From positions 186,001-250,000 of the forward strand of contig CBDDEN010000010.1 in the NCBI GenBank assembly GCA_965226925.1: a stretch of DNA of 64,000 nucleotides, written 5' to 3'. Under the pieces are notes generated by a model. It did not search any database and was not told where the DNA came from. It saw nothing but the letters and a program-made list of their open reading frames with translations. Shown here in pieces: positions 16,895 through 25,342 of this stretch; the stretch's first letter is position 1, and each line of letters begins with the position of its first letter. A program made the position numbers and the translations under genes. Source of the stretch: CBDDCX01 sp965226925. GTDB lineage: Bacteria; Gemmatimonadota; Gemmatimonadetes; Longimicrobiales; Gaopeijiaceae.

Positions 16895-17860
16895 GTGGCG
16901 AAGAAGGACGCGAACATGCACCTGACCGCTGAGCGGATTCAGGCGTTCCTCGACGGCGCCCTCGCCAAAGAGGAGAGCGCCCAGGTCGAGGAGCACGCCA
17001 CGTTTTGCGGGAGCTGCCAGGCCGAGTTGGACACGTGGCGACTCCTCTATTCGGAGCTGAGCGCGCTGCCCGAGCTCGCACCTTCCGAGGGCTTCGCGAC
17101 CCGCGTCCTTGCCGAACTCGAGGTGCCCGGCCCGGCAGCGGTGTTGGTGCCCGCGACCGCCGAACACGGTGTCTTCGGTTGGCTGCACAGTCGATTGGCC
17201 AAGCCCGTACGGCACGTCGGTCCCGAGCGCCTCCAAGACTACATCGAGGGTTTCCTTCCCCGGCCTCAGATGGCTCGGGTCGAGGCCCACCTCGGCGAAT
17301 GTGGTGCCTGCCGCGCTGAAGAAGGTGCTTGGAGAGAGTTGGTCAGACGCATCGAGACGCTGCCGGAGTTGGCACCGTCGGCGGGATTCGCGCGGCGCGT
17401 CATGGCGCAGGTCCGCATCGGGCGTCTGGTACGAGAGCCCGTTGTCGCGTCGACCCGCACTCGCGTTTTGGCGTGGGCCGGACGCCGGCTGCCCCGTACA
17501 CAAAAGGCCTGGGCCGTCATGTCCGGGGTGGCGGTTACACCGGCCACCGTGGTGGCGCTCTTGGTTTACACGGTCTTCTCGAACCCGACCCTCACCCCCG
17601 GGTACCTCGCCTCCTTCCTTTGGTGGCAGGTCACTGGTGCGGCTTCGGCCGGTGCCGGTGTGGCGGCCGACATGTTGTTCGAGAGCCCCCTCATGTTCTA
17701 CGCGTATTCGACTCTGGAGGCCCTGGCCGGTGCACCTGCGCTGGCCGCGGCGGTTGCCGTGACCCTCGCTGCTGCGACGAGTCTGTCCGGATGGGTCCTG
17801 TACCGAAACCTGTTTCCCACCTCGACGGTGGATGGTCAGTATGCGACAGCATCGATTTAG
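16895..17860 (+). CDS. Membrane anti-sigma factor with two zinc-finger (ZAS-type) modules
   Basis: 321 residues. Two copies of the HxxxCxxC anti-sigma zinc motif are seen: His34-Cys38-Cys41 (HATFCGSC) and His132-Cys136-Cys139 (HLGECGAC). Each is followed by a similar ALPELAPSEGFATRV / TLPELAPSAGFARRV segment, so the module is an internal duplication. After residue 205 come three hydrophobic segments (about 207-228, 240-260, 268-300) placing the C-terminus in or across the membrane. ZAS domains bind ECF sigma factors and release them on a signal. GTG at 16895 is preceded by AGGAG; an ATG seven codons later is the alternative. The gene overlaps the next one by about 20 bases. Confidence 0.88.
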   Translation: MAKKDANMHLTAERIQAFLDGALAKEESAQVEEHATFCGSCQAELDTWRLLYSELSALPELAPSEGFATRVLAELEVPGPAAVLVPATAEHGVFGWLHSRLAKPVRHVGPERLQDYIEGFLPRPQMARVEAHLGECGACRAEEGAWRELVRRIETLPELAPSAGFARRVMAQVRIGRLVREPVVASTRTRVLAWAGRRLPRTQKAWAVMSGVAVTPATVVALLVYTVFSNPTLTPGYLASFLWWQVTGAASAGAGVAADMLFESPLMFYAYSTLEALAGAPALAAAVAVTLAAATSLSGWVLYRNLFPTSTVDGQYATASI

Positions 17861-19529
17861 CTTCCGCCGGCTCATGCCGGTCCTTCTCCTGGTGCTCCTT
17901 CCTGTCGCGTTGGAGGGACAGGTCCGTGAGGTCGTATCGAACCAGCTGGCGATCTCGCAGAGGGAAGCGGGCCTGGTTCTCGAATTCTCCGATGACGGTG
18001 AGCTGGAGATTTCGCTGCGCGACGGTAAGGTGACGGTCGACGACGAGGTCGTGGGCAGCTTCGCCCGGGGCGATGCCCTGGACACGGCTTGGCGGGCGCT
18101 CCTCGGCGAGGTCGTCAACCTCTCCGACGGACCTCTGGGCCGGGCTCTGCGCGACTGGGCCCCCCCCGTGTCTCTCTCCGGTGAGCACTTGGCGACAGCC
18201 GAGCTACTGGACCGGGCCCTGGAGGAGGCGCTCGGTGCACGCGTTCAGGTGGATCCGGACGCCGAGATTTCGGTCGACATCTCTGCGGATCTGGGGATCA
18301 GCCTCAGGGCGCTCCTCAGCCGCACGGACATCCTGGGTCAGCTCGGAAAGGCCCTCGAAGCCATCGATGTGCCGGCCTCTTCCATCTACGTCGGAGAGGA
18401 CGTGGTGGTCGGCGCGGGCGAGACCATCGAGGGTACCGTCATCATCGTGGACGGCGACCTGACGGTGAGTGGCATCATCGAAGACGACGTCGTCGTCGTG
18501 GCCGGCTCCATCACGGTACGCGACGGCGGAAACGTCGAGGGTGACATCCGGCTGGTGGACTCGCGCTACTTCGGAATCGACGAGGCGGATCTCGGAGGGC
18601 GCGTGATTCGGGTCGATTCCGAAGACACCGATTTCGGAGCGTCGGCGGACCTCGAGGACCAAGAGGGTTTGGAGAATCTCAAGGATCGTATCCGGAACGA
18701 GCTCCGTAGCGAGCTACGCCACGAGCTGCGTGACACCGGGAGGGGCTTCTCACCGTTCCGCGCCGTCGGACACGGCGTCGCGGAGGTCTTGGGAGACCTG
18801 ATTTCGTTCCTGATTCTCTCGCTCGTCGCGTTGGGCGTGGTCTACTTCGCGAAGGACAACCTCGAGGTCGTCGCAGACACGGCCCGGCGGTCCCCGATGC
18901 GAGCGGGCATGGTGGGCATGGCGGGTGCGTTCCTGGTTCTTCCGACCTGGCTGCTGGGCGCCGTCGCGCTCGTCGTCTCGGTCGTAGGCATCATCGCCCT
19001 ACCCTTCTGGCTGCTCCTCTTCCCGATCGCCGTGGCTCTGGGGGCCGGACTGGGCTTCCTGGCTGCGGCCAAGAACATCGGTGAGTGGGTGGCCGCCAGA
19101 GAGATCAACGGACTGGAGTGGATACAGCCCACGAACACCTTCTACGCGGTGATCACCGGTGTGGGGACCCTTCTGGCGTTTTCCGTGGCGGCGAACATGC
19201 TCGACATCGTGCCGTTCTTCGGATTCTTCAGTGGGCTGATCGCGATGTTGGGATCCATGATCGCGATTGCGGCACTGTTGGTCGGTTTTGGTGCCGTCCT
19301 GCTCACGCGAGGTGGCCGTGAGATCGAATTCTACGGCGGCGGCGATCCCTTCGGTGACACACCGGTGTGGGAGGACGACGGATCGTCGGATGAGGTGATC
19401 GAGGCCGAAGAGGTAGACCACGAACCCAAGGCCGAAGTGGACGGTGAGGATATGGCCGAGGCTACGGCCGACGTCGCCGATGAGACTACTGGCAAGGTGG
19501 GAGATACCGGGGATGCGGACGATGCATAG
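17841..19529 (+). CDS. Secreted/membrane bactofilin-like polymer-forming protein
   Basis: 562 residues from the chosen ATG. An N-terminal signal peptide (hydrophobic core residues 10-24, ending near LEGQ) is followed by an acidic region. About residues 190-255 form a beta-helix-like stretch of short repeats (VYVGEDVVVGAG, then GTVIIVDGDLTVSGIIEDD) resembling bactofilin or polymer-forming cytoskeletal domains. A charged linker and four or five transmembrane segments follow (about 310-475), and the C-terminus is a highly acidic Glu/Asp tail. Most bactofilins are cytosolic, so an exported, membrane-anchored version is unusual. It is co-transcribed with the sigma/anti-sigma pair. Function is inferred from fold resemblance only. 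Confidence 0.7.
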   Translation: MRQHRFSFRRLMPVLLLVLLPVALEGQVREVVSNQLAISQREAGLVLEFSDDGELEISLRDGKVTVDDEVVGSFARGDALDTAWRALLGEVVNLSDGPLGRALRDWAPPVSLSGEHLATAELLDRALEEALGARVQVDPDAEISVDISADLGISLRALLSRTDILGQLGKALEAIDVPASSIYVGEDVVVGAGETIEGTVIIVDGDLTVSGIIEDDVVVVAGSITVRDGGNVEGDIRLVDSRYFGIDEADLGGRVIRVDSEDTDFGASADLEDQEGLENLKDRIRNELRSELRHELRDTGRGFSPFRAVGHGVAEVLGDLISFLILSLVALGVVYFAKDNLEVVADTARRSPMRAGMVGMAGAFLVLPTWLLGAVALVVSVVGIIALPFWLLLFPIAVALGAGLGFLAAAKNIGEWVAAREINGLEWIQPTNTFYAVITGVGTLLAFSVAANMLDIVPFFGFFSGLIAMLGSMIAIAALLVGFGAVLLTRGGREIEFYGGGDPFGDTPVWEDDGSSDEVIEAEEVDHEPKAEVDGEDMAEATADVADETTGKVGDTGDADDA

Positions 19530-20364
19530 AGGCCTAACGAGAATCGCCTGGGCCCTTCTGTTGATCGGGGTCGGGGTGGTAGGCGCGGACGGCCAGGACT
19601 GGCGGACCGTCACGATGTCCCGCCAGGTCGAAGGCGAGCGGAGCCTCGATGTGGAGGTACGCTACGGCGCGGGCGAGTTCACGGTCGGTCCCGCCGAGAC
19701 GGGAATCCTCTACCGAATGCAGCTGAGGTACGATGAAGAGGTGTTCGAGCCCGTAGCCGAGCGTCAAGGCTCCGCCCTGCGCATCGGTACCGAGACCGTA
19801 GGGCGCCGCTGGATGGGCCGAGACCACTCCGGTGGTAAGATGGAGCTGCAACTCGCTCGGGACGTCGCGATGGACCTGCGCATGGAGTTCGGAGCCGTGA
19901 AGGCCGAGATCGACCTCGGTGGCTTACGCCTCACGGGACTCGACATCGAAACCGGGGCCTCCAAGACTCGACTCGTCGTGTCGGAGCCCAATGTCGAGAC
20001 CATGGAGGAGGCGAGCCTCGAAGTGGGCGCCGCCGAGTTCAAGGCCCGCCAACTGGGGAACCTGAACGCCAGCCGCATCGAGGTGGACGCCGGCGTCGGT
20101 GACATCGATCTCGACTTCACGGGCGAGTGGCGCAGAGACGCGCGCATCATGGTGGACATGGCCCTCGGGGCCTTGACGCTGCGTTTCCCTAAGGGGCTGG
20201 GGGTCAAGCTCGTGAAGGATACGTTCCTGACGTCCTTGGACTCTGAAGGGCTCATAAAGCGCGGGGATGCGTATTACTCCTTGGACTACGACGAAGCGGA
20301 GTACCGCGTCACGGTCGACGTGGACGCCGCGTTCGGGAGCATCCGTGTCGTCTGGGTGCGCTGA
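19513..20364 (+). CDS. Exported toastrack-type beta-sheet protein (DUF4097/LiaF-like)
   Basis: 283 residues with an N-terminal signal peptide (hydrophobic core around residues 10-27, ending near GADGQDW). The rest is repeated beta-strand sequence with patterns such as VEVRYGAGEFTVGPA, MEFGAVKAEIDLGGLRLTGLDI and VDAGVGDIDLDFTGEW. This is typical of DUF4097 or LiaF-like C-terminal domains often found in envelope-stress loci. The start at 19513 is chosen for GGTGGGAG nine bases upstream; a second ATG three codons later is possible. It overlaps the preceding gene by 17 bases. No enzymatic motif is seen. Confidence 0.72.
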   Translation: MRTMHRGLTRIAWALLLIGVGVVGADGQDWRTVTMSRQVEGERSLDVEVRYGAGEFTVGPAETGILYRMQLRYDEEVFEPVAERQGSALRIGTETVGRRWMGRDHSGGKMELQLARDVAMDLRMEFGAVKAEIDLGGLRLTGLDIETGASKTRLVVSEPNVETMEEASLEVGAAEFKARQLGNLNASRIEVDAGVGDIDLDFTGEWRRDARIMVDMALGALTLRFPKGLGVKLVKDTFLTSLDSEGLIKRGDAYYSLDYDEAEYRVTVDVDAAFGSIRVVWVR

Positions 20365-20400
20365 CCGGCACTAGGCAAGCACTGATGAGGAGATAAAGAG

Positions 20401-20634
20401 ATGATCGGTACACTGCTGACATTCTTCGCCGTCGGGCTCGTCACGCTGGTCGTGGCCGGCATCGCGTTGTCGATCATAGGCACGGTGCTGTCGTTGGGAC
20501 TCGGCTTGGCGGCCTTCCTGCTGTTCAAGGTGGCGCCGATCCTCCTGGTGGGGTGGGTCGTGCTGAAGGTCATCGACAAGCGGCGAGGTGGCAGACTGTC
20601 GGCGGCGGACCGGCGTTGGTTGGAGGGCGAGTAG
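20401..20634 (+). CDS. Small two-helix membrane protein
   Basis: 77 residues with a long hydrophobic stretch (residues 2-57) sufficient for two transmembrane helices, then a short basic tail (DKRRGGRLSAADRRWLEGE). GAGGAG lies about 10 bases before the ATG. It is 36 bases after the toastrack gene and ends the sigma-factor string. It resembles phage-shock or LiaI-type small membrane proteins in size and layout, but I cannot name a family. Confidence 0.7.
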   Translation: MIGTLLTFFAVGLVTLVVAGIALSIIGTVLSLGLGLAAFLLFKVAPILLVGWVVLKVIDKRRGGRLSAADRRWLEGE

Positions 20635-20657
20635 CCGTCTATCCAACGAGCCCCGGC

Positions 20658-21209
20658 CTACCGGCTCACGCGCTCCGTCAGCTCCTCGAAGAAGTTCTCG
20701 ACCGCGATCAACCGGCCCGCGTCCGTGTCGGGTCCTGCGGTAGCCACCAACACGAACCGCTCACCCCCCGCCCCGACTCGTTCGACGCATATGGAAGGTG
20801 AGCTTCGAGAGCGGCCCACGATCGAGCCGCTTGATCCAGACCTGTGACACATCGTCGTCCCATATCTGCGACGCCACGCGGTGCCGTCCGGCGACAGAGA
20901 CGGGGAGGCGAAGTTGCCGACCCAACCCGGATCGATCTCCTCGGCGTCGCCGCCGCGCGTCACCCACACCAGGCGATCCGACGCTGGTCTGTCGAGCGCC
21001 CCACCGGGCGCGTACACCAGCGTTCCCGTCTCCGAGACATCCAGATCCACCGTTCCCCGGAACTCCACCCGAACTCCCTCGAGAAGCGGCGTCGCCCGCC
21101 CCGTGAGCTCCAGGCGCTTCTCGTCGAAGGGTGCCGCCACCAGTGACCCGTCGGCCCGCACGACGAGCACATGGTGTTCCGAGGGGGGCGATCCCGGTCG
21201 GGGTCGTGC
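20658..21209 (-). pseudogene. Remnant of a Ser/Thr-kinase-associated WD40/TolB-like propeller gene
   Basis: Three pieces of a familiar C-terminal propeller remain on the minus strand. The first frame gives HHVLVVRADGSLVAAPFD, then ETGTLVYAPGG and SPSLSPDG. A one-base shift near 20880 moves to RVASQIWDDDVSQVWIKRLD and GPLSKLTF. The first frame then resumes with GGERFVLVATAGPD and ENFFEELTERVSR, the usual C-terminal end of these kinases. The kinase domain and several propeller blades are missing, so there is both a frameshift and an internal deletion. The piece abuts the mrp stop codon. Confidence 0.72.
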
Positions 21210-22316
21210 CTACCCGATCCTCTCCAGAGCCTCCAACACCGCCTCCGCGATCCCCTTGAGCGCCTGCCCCGCCGCCGAGTCAGGCGCCGATAGCACCGTC
21301 GGCTCGCCCGCGTCTCCTGCCGCCCTCACCGCCGGATCCAACGGAACGCGGCCGAGGATCGGCAGATCCATGTCCTTGGCCATTCGCTCGCCACCGCCAC
21401 TCCCAAACACGTCGATCTCCTCCCCACAGTGGGGGCAGGAAAGCCCGGCCATGTTCTCGACGATACCCAGAATGCGCGTGTTCACGCGCTCGAACATCTT
21501 GATGCCCCTCCTCACGTCACCCGTGGCGACGTCCTGTGGAGTGCTCACCATGACCACTCCGTCGAGGTCGATGGTCTGCACCAGCGAGAGCTGAGCGTCA
21601 CCGGTTCCGGGCGGCATGTCCACGACCATCACGTCCAGCGGACCCCAGTTGACCTGCTCAAGAAACTGCTTCAGGATGCCGGCGATCAGCGGACCGCGCA
21701 TGATCGCGGGTTGTTCCTTTTCGAGAAGAAAGCCGAGGCTCATGAGCTTCACCCCGTGCGCCTCGAGGGGCTCGATCATCTCCCGCCCCTTCTCACCCGT
21801 CACCGGGGGACGACGGTCCTCGCCGAACATGAGCGGAATGTTCGGCCCGTAGATATCGGCATCGAGAAGTCCCACGGACCGCCCCGTGGCGGCGAGGGCC
21901 GCCGCCAGGTTGGTGGCCACCATGGACTTGCCCACGCCGCCCTTGCCCGAACTCACGGCGACGACGTGCCTGACCTGGGTGAGCAGTCCCGGTCGAGGAG
22001 TCGGCGCGGGCACCGACCCCGGCTGGAGACCTCCGCGCTGAGGGCCCGCGGCGGGCGCGTGCCCCCCCGACTGCGGCAGTTGGACGTTGATCTTCACGCT
22101 CGTGACACCCTGCACGGCCTCGACCGCCCCTCTCGCCTCCTTGACGAGATTCCCCGGATCGTCGCCCTGCAGAGAAATCGCAAAGCGCACGTCGCCGCCG
22201 TCGCCCACCTCCACGGATTGAACGTGTCCGCTCTCGATAATGTCACGGCCCGTGACGGGATTCCGCACCTCGGCCAAGGCTTGAAGTACAGCCCTACGCA
22301 CGTTGTCTTCGCCCAT
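21210..22316 (-). CDS. mrp: Mrp/ApbC family iron-sulfur cluster carrier ATPase
   Basis: P-loop ATPase of 368 residues that carries and delivers [4Fe-4S] clusters. The N-terminal MIP18/DUF59 domain (about 1-85) is followed by a Pro/Gly-rich linker, then the deviant Walker A VSSGKGGVGKSMVATNLAA. Further on are DADIYGPNIPLMFG and the cluster-binding CPHC in LSCPHCGEEIDVF. The start MGEDNVRRAV at 22316 is chosen because homology begins there; the frame continues upstream through the terminator-like leader. It stands alone, divergent from the BY-kinase gene. Confidence 0.95.
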   Translation of the reverse strand: MGEDNVRRAVLQALAEVRNPVTGRDIIESGHVQSVEVGDGGDVRFAISLQGDDPGNLVKEARGAVEAVQGVTSVKINVQLPQSGGHAPAAGPQRGGLQPGSVPAPTPRPGLLTQVRHVVAVSSGKGGVGKSMVATNLAAALAATGRSVGLLDADIYGPNIPLMFGEDRRPPVTGEKGREMIEPLEAHGVKLMSLGFLLEKEQPAIMRGPLIAGILKQFLEQVNWGPLDVMVVDMPPGTGDAQLSLVQTIDLDGVVMVSTPQDVATGDVRRGIKMFERVNTRILGIVENMAGLSCPHCGEEIDVFGSGGGERMAKDMDLPILGRVPLDPAVRAAGDAGEPTVLSAPDSAAGQALKGIAEAVLEALERIG

Positions 22317-22375
22317 TTCCGCTCCCAATAGGATGACCTGTGTCGTTCGCCGTCGGCTCGCGCAGCGAGAGGACC

Positions 22376-22410
22376 AAAAAAATGGGCGTCCCCGGAATCT
22401 CCGGGACGCC
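22376..22410 (-). terminator. Intrinsic terminator in the leader of mrp (possible attenuator)
   Basis: Read on the minus strand, GGCGTCCCGGA pairs with TCCGGGGACGCC (one bulge), and seven T residues follow two bases later. This is a textbook rho-independent terminator. No gene ends upstream of it on this strand; it lies 60 bases before the mrp start and about 85 bases after an AT-rich promoter-like zone. It would therefore cut short transcripts heading into mrp, or end a small RNA. Outside arms GGCTCGCG and CGCGAGCC (about 22429-22436 and 22356-22363) can pair around it. Confidence 0.62.
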
Positions 22411-22490
22411 TCAGCAAACCCCGAGCCGTCGCGAGCCCAGCCCATCCACGGTTCGGACCGCGTGGCCCACTCTTGCTGGAACCGAAAAAA

Positions 22491-22556
22491 AACCTACGAA
22501 TATTTCATTGCATCAGTCAACACGACCGTTGTTATATTGCATTAAGCTTGCGTCAA
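22491..22556. promoter_or_regulatory. AT-rich divergent promoter region between mrp and the BY-kinase gene
   Basis: This is the most AT-rich intergenic stretch in the window. On the plus strand TTGCAT (22508) and TATATT (22533) are 19 bases apart, a little long. On the minus strand TTGACT (22520-22515) with TAGGTT (22496-22491) has an 18-base spacer, and TTGACG (22556-22551) with TATAAC (22536-22531) has a short 14-base spacer. Exact start points are uncertain, but a two-way promoter zone is likely. Confidence 0.4.
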
Positions 22557-22645
22557 ACGGCTCGCGAACGGAAATTTAAAAAACATATGTTTCCAACCGT
22601 GCGAGTCCCCCGGACGCAATCGGTGGAATCAAGCAACGAGGTTGC

Positions 22646-25036
22646 ATGCGAGAAGACACGACGTCCCTAGGCCCCCTCGAGTCCGATCTGTCGGGCGCAT
22701 CACCCCACATCTCAGACTACTGGCACGTCATCACCCGTCGCTTGTGGCTCGTGCTCCTCATCTTCGGCGTCACCACCGCGTCGGCAATCTGGGCGGTATC
22801 GAAGCAGAGGACCATCTACGAGACGGGCGCCTCTCTCCAGATCAATGATCCGCTCGAGGTGACGCGCCAGCTCACGGTCCCGTCGAGGGTGTCGGGCATG
22901 AGCATCTTCGTCGATCCCATCGAGTCGGAAATCCAGGTTTTAGCCTCCGCCCAGGTGGCCCGCAGCGTGGTGACCCAGCTCGGCATGAGGCTGCTTCCCG
23001 AGAATCCCGATCTGGTCAGATCGGATCTCTTCGTGGACGCGTGGGTCGACCCGGGGGCTCGCGATGGCGTTCTGGATCTGGTCTACAACGAAGAGGGTTC
23101 CGCCGCGCAGATTTTCGACGGCACGGGCAAACTGGTCGTGGAGGGCCCGGTGGGCGCGGCCCTCGACGGCGGTTGGCTGAGGATGAAGCTTCAGATGCCG
23201 CCCGAAGAGAGTCGCCGGTACCGTCTGGTGCTCCGCCCGGTGTCCGAGGTGCAGGGCGAGGTGCAGGGGCGATTGGCAGCAGCGGCACTCGAATCGACCA
23301 ACATCATCCAGGTCAGCTATCGCAGCCCGGATCCGATCCTCGCCCCTCGGATCCTGAACGGTGCCACCGCCGCACTGCAGGGCTTCGGAGAGGATCGCGT
23401 CCGGCTCCAGGCCGAGCGCGACCTGCAGTTCATCGAACAGCGCCTCGACAGCGCCCTTTCACAACTCCAAGCCTCCTCACGAGCGATACGGAGCTTCAAG
23501 GAGAGCGCCCGGTTCACCAGCCTTTCGATACAGGAGCAACAACTCCTCAACCGCTACGAGCGAACCGAAGACCGGATGCAGGCGCTGGTCGCGCAGCAGG
23601 ACGCCCTCCATGACCTGACGGTGGGTCTGCGGAGATCCGGCATCGAGGGTGTGGATCTCGTTGCCTTCATGGCCATTCTGCCGACGGGGGTAAACGCACA
23701 GATCCGCGGGCTCGCCGATGAAGTTCAAGACCGCAAGGACGAGGTCCAGACGCTGCTCACCGAAGAGGGGAAAACCGAGGACCACCCCCAGGTGAGGGCG
23801 GTACGGGCTCAACTGCTGACGAAGGAAGCCGAGCTCCGTAGCGCCGTAGAGGAGAACCTCACGGTTCTCGATACCCAGATCGCCACCCAGGAGGCCGAGC
23901 TCCGGCGGATCCGGGCCGACCAGGCGAACTTCCCCGCTCTCCAGAGCCGGCTCGACGATCTGAACATCCAGCTGGGTCTCGACCGGGAGACGGTGCGTTT
24001 CCTCAAGTCCCAGCAGTATCAGGGAGAGATCACCGCCGCCGGTGCCTCGGCCTACGTTGCCGTCGTCGACTCCGCCGACAGCGTGAGTCCGGTGACGACC
24101 GGGGGACGGACCAATCTGTTCCTCGGCGCGCTCCTCGGGTTGATCCTCGGTGTCGGAGCGGCCTTCTTCCTCGAGTATCTCGACCGTACGGTTCGCACCA
24201 GCGCCGATGTCGAAACGCTCCTGAGCATTCCGGTTCTCGGCATCATCCCACGGCTGCGTAAGCTGATGCCGGAATCCGAAGAGGACGACGGCCGAGGTGC
24301 GCTGCCCTTGATGGTGGCGTTGGATCCTCTGGATCCGGCCGCCGAGGCGTACCGTAACCTACGCATGAACCTGATGTTCATGAGCACGGACGACGAGCCG
24401 ATTCGGACCCTTCTCTTTTCGAGCCCGGGTCCCAACGAGGGCAAGTCCACGACCTCGATCAACTTCGCGGTCATGTTGGCACAGCAAGGTCAGCGGGTAT
24501 TGCTGATCGACGCCGACCTCCGGCGCCCTGCTCTCCACCGGGCCATGGACGTGCTCCGCGAACCCGGACTGACCAACCTGTTGATCGGAGACGCGGAGGT
24601 TCGTGAGGCCATTCGCCCGAACGTTCTTCCGAACCTGGACCTGCTTCCCAGCGGACCGTTCCCGCCCAACCCGTCCGAGCTCCTCAACTCGAAGACGATG
24701 CAGCGCCTCTTGGAGGAGTTCGAAGGCAAATACAGCCACGTGATCCTGGATACGCCGCCCATTCTCGCCGTCACCGATTCGGCGATTCTGGGCGCGCACA
24801 CGGACGGCGTCGTTCTCGTGATGCGGTCGGGCGAGACGGAGCAGCGAGCCGCCGAGCGGGCCGTGGATCAGTTACGACGGGTCGGCGTGAGAGTCTTCGG
24901 GGCCGTACTGAACGAGGTGGCCTCCACGACGGTGGAGGATAGCTATTACATGCAGTACTACTACAGCTACCATCCGCGTGAGCAGGGCGGTCTGAAGAAG
25001 CTGGCCAAGGGCTTGCAGAAAGCTAAGATCTGGTAG
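22646..25036 (+). CDS. Polysaccharide co-polymerase / bacterial tyrosine kinase fusion (Wzz-BY-kinase)
   Basis: 796 residues. A Wzz-type chain-length domain has transmembrane helix 1 (about 33-51), a long periplasmic coiled-coil region, and transmembrane helix 2 (about 489-510, NLFLGALLGLILGVGAAFF). The cytosolic BY-kinase has Walker A SSPGPNEGKSTTSINFA (about 590), Walker A-prime VLLIDADLRRPAL and Walker B VILDTPPILAVTD. The C-terminal tyrosine cluster SYYMQYYYSYH is the autophosphorylation site. Such proteins control export and chain length of capsule or exopolysaccharide. No polymerase, flippase or outer-membrane exporter gene is adjacent; the nearest sugar genes are on the other strand near 29 kb. 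Confidence 0.93.
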   Translation: MREDTTSLGPLESDLSGASPHISDYWHVITRRLWLVLLIFGVTTASAIWAVSKQRTIYETGASLQINDPLEVTRQLTVPSRVSGMSIFVDPIESEIQVLASAQVARSVVTQLGMRLLPENPDLVRSDLFVDAWVDPGARDGVLDLVYNEEGSAAQIFDGTGKLVVEGPVGAALDGGWLRMKLQMPPEESRRYRLVLRPVSEVQGEVQGRLAAAALESTNIIQVSYRSPDPILAPRILNGATAALQGFGEDRVRLQAERDLQFIEQRLDSALSQLQASSRAIRSFKESARFTSLSIQEQQLLNRYERTEDRMQALVAQQDALHDLTVGLRRSGIEGVDLVAFMAILPTGVNAQIRGLADEVQDRKDEVQTLLTEEGKTEDHPQVRAVRAQLLTKEAELRSAVEENLTVLDTQIATQEAELRRIRADQANFPALQSRLDDLNIQLGLDRETVRFLKSQQYQGEITAAGASAYVAVVDSADSVSPVTTGGRTNLFLGALLGLILGVGAAFFLEYLDRTVRTSADVETLLSIPVLGIIPRLRKLMPESEEDDGRGALPLMVALDPLDPAAEAYRNLRMNLMFMSTDDEPIRTLLFSSPGPNEGKSTTSINFAVMLAQQGQRVLLIDADLRRPALHRAMDVLREPGLTNLLIGDAEVREAIRPNVLPNLDLLPSGPFPPNPSELLNSKTMQRLLEEFEGKYSHVILDTPPILAVTDSAILGAHTDGVVLVMRSGETEQRAAERAVDQLRRVGVRVFGAVLNEVASTTVEDSYYMQYYYSYHPREQGGLKKLAKGLQKAKIW

Positions 25037-25342
25037 AAGCTCCCCGCTTCCGCCGCCGGTCTTCCTGGTCCTGGTCCTGGTTTCCGGGCTCGACTCTCCC
25101 CGGGTCACGTCAGGCGGAACACGCCGCCGCGAGCGCTTGCGAAGGGCGCCCACACACCCGAGATTCCGCTGTCCTTCTGCAGCCCTCTGGAGTTCCCAAG
25201 GGGAACTCGGGCTGGTTCGCCCAGCCGCACGACGGGTGAACAGCGAGCGTTCTCCGTCGTTCTTCGTGGGGTCGCGGAGCCGGTCCTGAGTCTTAGTCGT
25301 AGCTGATTCCGACGATAACTATCCGCCAGAAAGCCTAGATCT
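25037..25342. other. Intergenic region with a perfect hairpin, no gene seen
   Basis: This 306-base gap between the BY-kinase and P5C dehydrogenase genes has no convincing reading frame. It holds an eight-base perfect stem GAGTTCCC/GGGAACTC with a three-base loop (25190-25208), immediately followed by a shorter GGGC/GCCC stem. There is no T-run, so this is not a standard intrinsic terminator, though it may stabilise or end the upstream transcript. A weak GATAAC (25315) could serve as a -10 element for the downstream gene. Confidence 0.4.

Noticed and set aside
22416..22645. tRNA, tmRNA or SRP RNA upstream of the minus-strand terminator
   Set aside because: No T-arm GTTCGA-type sequence, acceptor stem or SRP tetraloop core could be placed in the region on either strand.
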